In this document: piece by piece, positions 1 through 4,790 of the stretch
Layout: the number at the start of each line of letters is the position of its first letter
Position numbering within the stretch: position 1 is the stretch's first letter
Origin: Christensenella sp. UBA4636
GTDB lineage: Bacteria; Bacillota; Clostridia; Christensenellales; Borkfalkiaceae
DNA: 5,803 nucleotides
Direction: 5' to 3'
Assembly (NCBI GenBank): GCA_002405915.1
Contig: DHMS01000006.1
Location: forward strand, 4,154-9,956
Position numbers and translations under genes: made by a program
Notes under the pieces: model-generated
Told to the model about the DNA's origin: nothing
Database searches by the model: none
The model's input: only the letters and a program-made list of their open reading frames with translations

Positions 1-545
1 ATAATTCTTTCGGGAAATTTTTTTAAAAGCTCCCTATACCCCTCGTACACTTTTTTATGGAACGCCATGCCCTCTTGTTCGAGCCTGTCGCCCATGTCCG
101 CGCCGCCTTTGCGCCTGAACGAATTTTCGGGCGGAACGTTTAAAAACACGGTAACGTCGGGCATAAAATTTTCCACGGCGTAGCTGTTTGCCGCCGCGAC
201 GAAATCATAGCCTAAACCCCTTGCATACGCTTGGTAGGCAAACGACGAATCTATATATCTGTCGAGTATCACGGTTTTGCCCGCGTCGAGAGCGGGTTTA
301 ACCACGTCTTTTAATATCTGACAACGCGCCGCGGCGTACAACAAAGCTTCGGTACGATAGGACATACCGCTTAAACCGCCGTCGAGAATAACGGCTCGTA
401 TTCTTTCGGAAATCTCCGTACCGCCCGGTTCGCGCGCGGCAACGTAGTCTACCCCTTTAAGGTCGAGGTAATCTTTCAAAAGGCGGAGTTGCGTGGACTT
501 GCCGCACCCCTCGCAACCTTCGAAAGTTATAAGCTTACCTCTCAT
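1..545 (-). CDS. tmk: Thymidylate kinase (dTMP kinase), 3' end cut by the window edge
   Basis: Phosphorylates dTMP to dTDP with ATP, an essential cytosolic step of dTTP synthesis. The first 181 codons are present, out of roughly 200-215 usual for the family; the C-terminus lies off the left edge. Visible motifs: P-loop GCEGCGKST at residues 10-18, followed by Q19; REPGGT at 38-43; the signature LDRYIDSSFAYQ at 94-105, with the DRY that contacts substrate; and a LID-type Arg-rich stretch with GDRLEQEG near 160. The P-loop has two Cys, where many homologues have Ser at the second position. The ATG at 545 lies 1 nt after the greA stop (TGA-A-ATG). I see no convincing Shine-Dalgarno sequence before it, so translation is probably coupled to greA. 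The assignment is secure; the coupling is inferred from spacing alone. Confidence 0.95.
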   Translation of the reverse strand, partial: MRGKLITFEGCEGCGKSTQLRLLKDYLDLKGVDYVAAREPGGTEISERIRAVILDGGLSGMSYRTEALLYAAARCQILKDVVKPALDAGKTVILDRYIDSSFAYQAYARGLGYDFVAAANSYAVENFMPDVTVFLNVPPENSFRRKGGADMGDRLEQEGMAFHKKVYEGYRELLKKFPERI

Positions 546-546
546 T

Positions 547-1011
547 TCAGTTAAGCTTTACTACGGTGAGTTTATACTGTCCGCCGGGAGCCGCGACCGT
601 AACCGTTTCGCTCGCTCTCGCGCCGATAAGAGCCGCGCCGACCGCCGATTCGTTGGATATCTTGTTGGAATAAATATCCGCTTCGGCTGTGCCGACTATC
701 TCGTATTCGTCAACGACGCCCTTTTCGTCCTTAACGGTAACTTTTGTACCGATGGAAACGGCGTCCGTCTTTTCCGCGGAATAAATAACCGCAAGTTTGA
801 GTTCGGCTTGAATTTCGGCTATTTCGCCCGAAATTTTTGCAAGCTCGTCCTTTGCCGCATGATATTCCGCGTTTTCGGACAAGTCGCCGTGTTCTCTCGC
901 TTCCGCAAGTCTTTTTACGATTGCGGGTTGCTCTACGTTGATAAGGTGACGCAACTTTTCGTCTAATTTTTTGTAGCCTTCTTCGCTAAGATAAACTTTT
1001 TCGTTATTCAT
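547..1011 (-). CDS. greA: Transcription elongation factor GreA
   Basis: GreA enters the RNA polymerase secondary channel and stimulates cleavage of backtracked RNA, rescuing stalled complexes. The product is 154 aa, close to the usual 157-158. An N-terminal antiparallel coiled coil spans about residues 8-75, with the hallmark GDLSENAEY at 42-50; D43 and E46 are the expected catalytic tip acids. The C-terminal FKBP-like domain carries ISNESAVGAALIG (118-130) and a final APGGQY. The usual SP of the ISNESPLG motif is SA here. I chose the ATG at 1011 over the in-frame ATG at 1041 because AGAGG sits 9 nt upstream and the protein then begins at the family-typical NEKVYLSEEGYKKL. The longer form would add ten basic residues and run into the hairpin array. 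It is followed 1 nt later by tmk and is probably transcribed from the promoter at 1163-1191. Confidence 0.97.
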   Translation of the reverse strand: MNNEKVYLSEEGYKKLDEKLRHLINVEQPAIVKRLAEAREHGDLSENAEYHAAKDELAKISGEIAEIQAELKLAVIYSAEKTDAVSIGTKVTVKDEKGVVDEYEIVGTAEADIYSNKISNESAVGAALIGARASETVTVAAPGGQYKLTVVKLN

Positions 1012-1020
1012 TATATATAA

Positions 1021-1025
1021 CCTCT
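1021..1025 (-). promoter_or_regulatory. Ribosome binding site of greA
   Basis: Reads AGAGG on the minus strand with a 9-nt spacer to the ATG at 1011. It decides between that start and the upstream in-frame ATG at 1041. It lies about 10 nt downstream of the last hairpin of the array, so leader structure could affect its accessibility; that is inference. Confidence 0.75.
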
Positions 1026-1035
1026 GTTTTTTTAT

Positions 1036-1141
1036 GCGCACAAAGTGCGCTCGATATTTGCTTTTTCAAAGCAATCGATATGCCGCAAAGCGGCTCGATA
1101 TTTGCCGTAAACGGCAATCGATATTCGCACATAAAGTGCGA
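1036..1141. repeat. Array of five perfect mini-hairpins separated by four TCGATAT linkers
   Basis: Five short inverted repeats follow one another, separated by exactly the same 7-mer, TCGATAT, at 1051-1057, 1075-1081, 1095-1101 and 1118-1124. The hairpins are H1 1036-1050 (GCGCAC-AAA-GTGCGC), H2 1058-1074 (TTGCTTT-TTC-AAAGCAA), H3 1082-1094 (GCCGC-AAA-GCGGC), H4 1102-1117 (TTGCCGT-AA-ACGGCAA; in practice 6 bp with a TAAA loop) and H5 1125-1141 (TCGCAC-ATAAA-GTGCGA). Stem sequences differ, yet every stem pairs perfectly, while the linkers do not vary. No base between 1036 and 1141 falls outside this scheme. No hairpin is followed by a T-tract on either strand, so they do not look like intrinsic terminators. 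The array lies between alaS and greA and would be in the greA 5' leader if the promoter at 1163-1191 is used. I do not recognise it as a named repeat family. Confidence 0.9.
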
Positions 1142-1162
1142 GCGAAAGCGGATTGAAAATAT

Positions 1163-1191
1163 TTTATATTATGTGTATCCGCAATTTTCAA
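1163..1191 (-). promoter_or_regulatory. Putative sigma-A promoter for greA-tmk
   Basis: On the minus strand, TTGAAA (-35, 1191-1186), a 17-nt spacer, then TATAAA (-10, 1168-1163). Initiation would be near 1156, giving a leader of about 145 nt that contains the whole hairpin array before the greA ribosome binding site. The -35 hexamer is part of the last unit of the GTTGAAA tandem repeat. A 6-bp inverted repeat (GCGGAT 1148-1153, ATCCGC 1177-1182) brackets the -10. The prediction rests only on hexamer match and spacing. Confidence 0.6.
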
Positions 1192-1213
1192 CTTTCAACT
1201 TTCAACTTTCAAC
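1186..1213 (-). repeat. Tandem heptamer repeat, four exact GTTGAAA units
   Basis: Four perfect 7-bp units (TTTCAAC on the plus strand, GTTGAAA on the minus) cover 28 bp. On the minus strand they are followed by ATTGCGGATACACA. A diverged four-heptad copy with the same following sequence lies at 3051-3087 in the opposite orientation, on the other side of alaS. Unit number may vary between strains through slippage; that is inference. Confidence 0.9.
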
Positions 1214-1241
1214 TTATATGTGCCGCTATCAAGCCTAAAAA

Positions 1242-3026
1242 TTATTCTAATACCGCTTTAATTCGTCTTACGCCGGCGGAGGACGACTGTTCCTTAACTA
1301 TACGGAATTTGCCGAGTTCGCCGGTACGGTGAGCATGGGGTCCGCCGCAGATTTCTTTGGAGTAGTTGCCCATCGTGTAAACTTTTACTTTGTCGCCGTA
1401 CTTTGCGTCGAACACGCCGACCGCGCCGCTCTTTTTGGCTTCTTCGACGGTCATTTCTTCCATGGTTACGGGAACGTCCGCTTGGATTGCTTCGTTGACG
1501 AGTTTTTCGACCTCTGCGATTTCTTCCTTAGTCATAGGTCTGTCGAAGTTAAAGTCGAAACGGAGCCTTTCGACGGTAATGTTGGAGCCTTTCTGCGAAA
1601 TCGACGGACCGAGAACCTTTTTGAGCGCGGCTTGCATAAGGTGCGTTGCCGTGTGAAGTCTTGCACTCGCTTCGCTTGTGTCGGCAAGCCCGCCTTTGAA
1701 TTTCTGTTCGCTGCCGACGGACGATTTTTCTCTGTGCGCTTCGTCGGCGGCTTTATACCCCTCTTCGTCGACGGTAAAGCCTTGCTCTCTCGCAAGTTCC
1801 GCGGTTATTTCGAGCGGGAAGCCGAAAGTATCGTAAAGGCGGAAAGCCGTTTTGCCCGGGAAAACCGTGCCTTGAATGTGCGATATTACCTTATTGAATT
1901 CTTTAAGCCCGTCGGCAAGCGTTTTGGAGAATTTTTCTTCCTCTTTATTGAGTTCGTCGATAATTCTCTCGGCGTTTTCGCTGAGTTCGGGGTAGGAAAG
2001 TTTGTATTTTTCGATATAACACTTGGCGATTTCGCTTAGAGAGCCGGTCGGCAAGCCTATCTGTCTGCCGAAGCGTACCGCACGGCGGATAAGGCGGCGC
2101 AAAACGTAGCCTTGGTCGACGTTGGACGGAGCTATTCCGCGCGTGTCGCCGATAAGGAAAGTAGAGGTGCGGACATGGTCGAGGATAATTCTGTAAGCTT
2201 TTGTTACTTCCTCGCTTTCTCCGTACTTTTTGCCTGTAAGTTCTTCGATTTTAGCTTTCGCCGTGTCGAAAAGTTCTATGTCGTAAACGCTTTCGACGCC
2301 GTTTAAAATGCAGAGCGTTCTCTCCAAGCCCATGCCCGTGTCGACGTTCTTTTGTTTTAGCTTCGTGTACGAGCCGTCCTCATGCTTATAATATTGCATG
2401 AACACGTTGTTCCAGATTTCGAGATATTTGCCGCAATCGCAGGACGGGTCGCAATGCTCGCTGCACTTTTCTTGTCCGCGGTCGATGAACATTTCGGTGT
2501 CCGGCCCGCAAGGTCCCGTTTTGCCGGCAATCCACCAGTTGTTCTTTTTAGGCAAGAAGAAAATCTTTTCTTCCGGGATTCCGCATTTTTTCCAGGTTTC
2601 GAAGCTGGAAACATCTCTCGGCGCGTCGTCGTCGCCCGCAAAAACGGTGACGGCAAGATTTTCGACGGGAATGTCGAGATAATCTTTGCCCGTTAAAAAC
2701 TCATAGCTCCAAGTGATTGCTTCCACGTTGAAGTAATCGCCTAACGACCAGTTGCCGAGCATTTCGAAAAAAGTAAGGTGCGAAAGGTCGCCCACTTCGT
2801 CGATATCGCCCGTACGAACGCATTTTTGAACGTCCGTAAGCCTCGTACCCGCGGGGTGCTTTTCGCCGAGCAAGTACGGAACGAGCGGGTGCATGCCCGC
2901 GGTCGTAAAGAGAACCGACGGGTCGTTTTCCGGAATCAGGCTTGCCGAGGGTATTATTTTATGCCCCTTGGACACGAAAAAGTTTCTGTACATATCTCTC
3001 AATTGTTGAGCGGTCAATTTTTTCAT
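1242..3026 (-). CDS. alaS: Alanyl-tRNA synthetase, compact form lacking C-Ala and the GGQ-type beta-barrel
   Basis: Class II synthetase that charges tRNA-Ala. The product is 594 aa against about 870-880 for most bacteria. The catalytic domain is intact: SKGHKIIPSASLIPENDPSVLF (about 19-40, cited by position), a motif 2 region with FFEMLGNWSLGDYF (86-99), GPCGPDTEMF (171-180), a Cys cluster CSEHCDPSCDC (188-198) and a motif 3 region with DTGMGLERTL (229-238). The tRNA-binding helical part includes AFRLYDTFGFPLEIT (394-408). The editing zinc site is present: HTATH (458-462) and CGGPH (560-564; usually CGGTH). Only about 25 residues separate the EAHREK helix from HTATH, where canonical AlaRS has a beta-barrel of over 100 residues with a PFYAEGGGQ-type motif. 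The protein ends at SSAGVRRIKAVLE with no C-Ala domain. The ATG at 3026 has GGAG 7 nt upstream. No C-terminal coding remnant fits in the 230 bp downstream, so this is a natural short form. I recall this architecture from Patescibacteria (CPR); that link is from memory. Confidence 0.95.
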   Translation of the reverse strand: MKKLTAQQLRDMYRNFFVSKGHKIIPSASLIPENDPSVLFTTAGMHPLVPYLLGEKHPAGTRLTDVQKCVRTGDIDEVGDLSHLTFFEMLGNWSLGDYFNVEAITWSYEFLTGKDYLDIPVENLAVTVFAGDDDAPRDVSSFETWKKCGIPEEKIFFLPKKNNWWIAGKTGPCGPDTEMFIDRGQEKCSEHCDPSCDCGKYLEIWNNVFMQYYKHEDGSYTKLKQKNVDTGMGLERTLCILNGVESVYDIELFDTAKAKIEELTGKKYGESEEVTKAYRIILDHVRTSTFLIGDTRGIAPSNVDQGYVLRRLIRRAVRFGRQIGLPTGSLSEIAKCYIEKYKLSYPELSENAERIIDELNKEEEKFSKTLADGLKEFNKVISHIQGTVFPGKTAFRLYDTFGFPLEITAELAREQGFTVDEEGYKAADEAHREKSSVGSEQKFKGGLADTSEASARLHTATHLMQAALKKVLGPSISQKGSNITVERLRFDFNFDRPMTKEEIAEVEKLVNEAIQADVPVTMEEMTVEEAKKSGAVGVFDAKYGDKVKVYTMGNYSKEICGGPHAHRTGELGKFRIVKEQSSSAGVRRIKAVLE

Positions 3027-3033
3027 TGTTTAT

Positions 3034-3037
3034 CTCC
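3034..3037 (-). promoter_or_regulatory. Ribosome binding site of alaS
   Basis: GGAG on the minus strand, 7 nt before the ATG at 3026, within TTGGAGATAAACA. It supports the assigned start. I see no convincing -35/-10 pair between it and the cysS stop, so alaS may be read through from cysS or from an atypical promoter. Confidence 0.75.
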
Positions 3038-3050
3038 AAATGTTTCTGTA

Positions 3051-3087
3051 ATTGAAAATTAAAAATGGAAAGTTGAAAATTGTGGAT
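3051..3087 (+). repeat. Diverged heptamer repeat element, inverted relative to the one at 1177-1213
   Basis: Four heptads in register: ATTGAAA, ATTAAAA, ATGGAAA, GTTGAAA (3051-3078), followed by ATTGTGGAT and then ACACAATAT. The stretch 3068-3087 matches the minus strand of 1196-1177 at 19 of 20 positions (GAAAGTTGAAAATTGYGGAT). The two copies face outward from alaS. In both, the heptads abut a structured intergenic repeat: the hairpin array on the left and the C/G-rich palindromes on the right. The sequence is A-rich, so part of the match could be low-complexity convergence. Confidence 0.7.
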
Positions 3088-3098
3088 TTACACAATAT

Positions 3099-3230
3099 CC
3101 CCTCATCCACCGTCGCCGCGACGACGGTCCCCCTTCCCCACAGAGCCTGCCGATTTTCGGCATGCGGGGGAAGGTCGGTGTTGGTGGTAAGCCACCGAGG
3201 CGCGACTATCGCCATTTTCCACAAGGAAAA
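3099..3230. repeat. C/G-rich palindromic intergenic repeat between alaS and cysS
   Basis: This non-coding stretch is built of nested inverted repeats: ACCGTCG/CGACGGT (3109-3115 with 3122-3128), CCTTCCCC/GGGGAAGG (3132-3139 with 3167-3174) enclosing TGCCGA-TTT-TCGGCA (3148-3162), GGTGG-TAAG-CCACC (3183-3196), and TTTTCC-ACAA-GGAAAA (3215-3230). The CCCCTCATCC opening and the CCCCCTTCCCC/GGGGGAAGG core resemble a dispersed palindromic repeat I recall from gut Clostridia intergenic regions. It encodes no plausible protein: the short open frames here lack ribosome binding sites and family features. No stem is followed by a T-tract, so I do not call a terminator for cysS. Boundaries are approximate. 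Confidence 0.65.
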
Positions 3231-3250
3231 GGTAGATAAGATATCAATTT

Positions 3251-4636
3251 TTACTTTTTATCCACGCTATAACCCTCTTTAGTATTTTTCACGGTATAAC
3301 CCTTTTCTGCAATTTCCGTGCGGATTGAGTCGGCGGTCGCATAATCCTTTACCAAACGGGCTTGCTGCATTTTTTCGGCAAGAGCAAGGATTTCTTCGGG
3401 AATTTGCTCTTTTACGCCGTACTTTTTAAGATATTCCGCCGCGTTAGCCTTGAAAAGCCCTAAAAGCGAATAAACTCTTCTCAAATCGTTGATTATAGTA
3501 ACGGCTTTGCCACTCTTTTCCGCAAGATAGGCTTTCGCTTGCTTAATGAACCCGTAAACGTGGGAAAGCGCAAGGGAAGTGTTGAAATCGTCCTCCATAG
3601 CGGAATCGAAAGCTTTTTCGACGCCGCTGTCGAAGTCCTCTGCGGCAAGTCCCGATTTTTCAACCTCGTCGATAACGCGGTAGAACTCCGTCATATGCGC
3701 TTCGGCGGACGGGAAAAGGTCGTCCGTGATATTTATATCGTTGCGGTAAGAAGTGGAAAGAAGCGCAAACTTGATGGCTTCGGGGCTAAACTTGTCGAGC
3801 AAATCGTCCAAAAGAAGCGAATTGCCGAGCGACTTAGACATCTTCTGCCCGTTAACCTTTATCAGTCCGTTGTGAATCCAGTACTTGACGAAGCGTTTGC
3901 CGGTAAGCGATTCGCTCTGCGCGATTTCGTTTTCATGGTGCGGGAATATTAAATCCCTACCGCCGCCGTGAATGTCTATCTGGTCGCCGAACGCCGCTTT
4001 GTTCATCGCCGAGCATTCTATATGCCAACCCGGTCTGCCTTTGCCCCACGGGGAATCCCACGAGATTTCACCCTCTTTGGCGGCTTTCCACAGCGCAAAG
4101 TCGAGCGCGGAACGCTTTTGTTCGTCGTTCTCTATTCTCACGCCGTCGAGCATATCTTCCGTTTTGCGGTTAGACAAGCACCCGTATGCGGGGAAGCTTT
4201 CGACCGAGAAGTACACGCTCCCGTCCTTAGTCGCGTAGGCATGTCCGTTCGCGATGAGCGCGGACACGAAGTCTATAATGTTGCCGATGTTCTCCGTCGC
4301 TTTAAGCCAAATGTCGGGGTCGTCGACTTCGAACCGCGCCATAACTTTGTCGATTTTTTTAATCATCATCGCGGCGTAGCGGTCGGCGGGAATGCCCGTT
4401 TCTTTGGACTTGGCGATAATCTTATCGTCAACGTCGGTATAGTTGCGCGCGTAAGTCACGTCGTAGCCCTCTTTCTTCAAGAACTTACGAATGATATCGT
4501 AAATGAGTGCCTGGTACGCATGCCCTATATGCGCTTCGCCGGAAACGGTTATGCCGCACGCGTACATATTTACTTTTTTGCCGCTAATGGGAACGAAATC
4601 TTCCTTGCGGCGAGTCAACGTATTATATATTTTCAT
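3251..4636 (-). CDS. cysS: Cysteinyl-tRNA synthetase
   Basis: Class I synthetase that activates cysteine and charges tRNA-Cys in the cytosol. The product is 461 aa, the same length as the E. coli enzyme. Visible features: HIGH box at 36-39 in GEAHIGHA; NYTDVDDKII (65-74); expected zinc ligands C27, C208 (GWHIECSAM), H233 and E237 (FPHHENEIAQSE); KMSKS at 265-269 followed by LGNS; and a C-terminal helical region about 310-461 for anticodon-stem contacts. The stretch after the first zinc Cys is CGITVSGEAHIGHA where most CysRS read CGPTVYD plus HIGH, a subfamily difference. I chose the ATG at 4636 because the protein then opens with MKIYNTLTRRKEDF, as homologues do; the upstream in-frame ATG at 4669 overlaps the predicted -10. 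The Shine-Dalgarno sequence is weak (AAGTGG). It is divergent from serS and is followed by alaS after 224 bp. Confidence 0.97.
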   Translation of the reverse strand: MKIYNTLTRRKEDFVPISGKKVNMYACGITVSGEAHIGHAYQALIYDIIRKFLKKEGYDVTYARNYTDVDDKIIAKSKETGIPADRYAAMMIKKIDKVMARFEVDDPDIWLKATENIGNIIDFVSALIANGHAYATKDGSVYFSVESFPAYGCLSNRKTEDMLDGVRIENDEQKRSALDFALWKAAKEGEISWDSPWGKGRPGWHIECSAMNKAAFGDQIDIHGGGRDLIFPHHENEIAQSESLTGKRFVKYWIHNGLIKVNGQKMSKSLGNSLLLDDLLDKFSPEAIKFALLSTSYRNDINITDDLFPSAEAHMTEFYRVIDEVEKSGLAAEDFDSGVEKAFDSAMEDDFNTSLALSHVYGFIKQAKAYLAEKSGKAVTIINDLRRVYSLLGLFKANAAEYLKKYGVKEQIPEEILALAEKMQQARLVKDYATADSIRTEIAEKGYTVKNTKEGYSVDKK

Positions 4637-4659
4637 GATACACCACTTTGTCAACGGTA

Positions 4660-4689
4660 ATTTTAGCACATTTATACCCCTTTTGGCAA
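4660..4689 (-). promoter_or_regulatory. Putative sigma-A promoter of cysS
   Basis: On the minus strand, TTGCCA (-35, 4689-4684), an 18-nt spacer, then TAAAAT (-10, 4665-4660). Initiation near 4653 would leave a leader of about 17 nt before the ATG at 4636, too short for a T-box or other riboswitch. A TTGACA also lies at 4652-4647, but no well-spaced -10 follows it. Confidence 0.6.
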
Positions 4690-4707
4690 ATAAAATACGT
4701 CGTCATT

Positions 4708-4717
4708 CCGTTAACGG
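4708..4717. promoter_or_regulatory. 10-bp palindrome between the divergent cysS and serS promoters
   Basis: CCGTTAACGG is a perfect palindrome centred between the two predicted -35 boxes, 18 bp from that of cysS and 12 bp from that of serS. A related half-site, CAACGG, lies at 4652-4657. It could be a shared operator, but a single 10-bp palindrome in a 150-bp gap can arise by chance. Confidence 0.3.
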
Positions 4718-4729
4718 GCTTAAAAATAA

Positions 4730-4758
4730 TTGCAAAGGACGAATTTTTGGTATATAAT
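4730..4758 (+). promoter_or_regulatory. Putative sigma-A promoter of serS
   Basis: TTGCAA (-35, 4730-4735), a 17-nt spacer, then a consensus TATAAT (-10, 4753-4758). Initiation near 4765 gives a leader of about 26 nt, which leaves no room for a T-box. This is the best promoter match in the window. Confidence 0.75.
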
Positions 4759-4774
4759 AAGTAAAAAGCAAATC

Positions 4775-4782
4775 AAAGAGGA
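4775..4782 (+). promoter_or_regulatory. Ribosome binding site of serS
   Basis: AAAGAGGA followed by 8 nt (TTAAAAAT) and the ATG at 4791. It fixes the serS start, which also gives the family-typical N-terminus MLDIKLI. Confidence 0.8.
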
Positions 4783-4790
4783 TTAAAAAT

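Noticed and set aside
1036..1141. Possible CRISPR array because of regularly spaced identical repeats
   Set aside because: The repeat unit is only 7 bp, the intervening sequences are 13-17 bp and each is itself a palindrome, and no cas genes are nearby.
1036..1141. Possible intrinsic terminators for alaS
   Set aside because: None of the five hairpins is followed by a T-tract on either strand; on the minus strand the last one is followed by an A-rich stretch.
1012..1241. Idea that alaS is truncated by a frameshift, with a C-Ala remnant downstream
   Set aside because: The 230-bp gap is repeats and a promoter, cannot hold a domain of 150-280 residues, and the protein ends at a natural boundary.
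1329..2039. Long open frame on the plus strand inside alaS
   Set aside because: It is antisense to a fully recognisable AlaRS, has no recognisable domain, and is a consequence of GC-biased codon positions.
3109..3140. T-box-like GGGGACCG on the minus strand upstream of alaS
   Set aside because: It lacks the full UGGNACC core, there is only about 110 bp between it and the cysS stop, and no specifier stem or terminator is visible. It fits the palindromic repeat better.
3030..3282. Small open frames on both strands in the cysS-alaS gap
   Set aside because: They run through palindromic repeat DNA, lack ribosome binding sites and show no protein-like features.
3968..4660. Long open frame on the plus strand inside cysS
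   Set aside because: It is antisense to a complete CysRS and has low-complexity, unrecognisable content.
4637..4669. Alternative cysS start at 4669
   Set aside because: It would place the start codon against the predicted -10 and add eleven residues not expected before MKIYNTLT.
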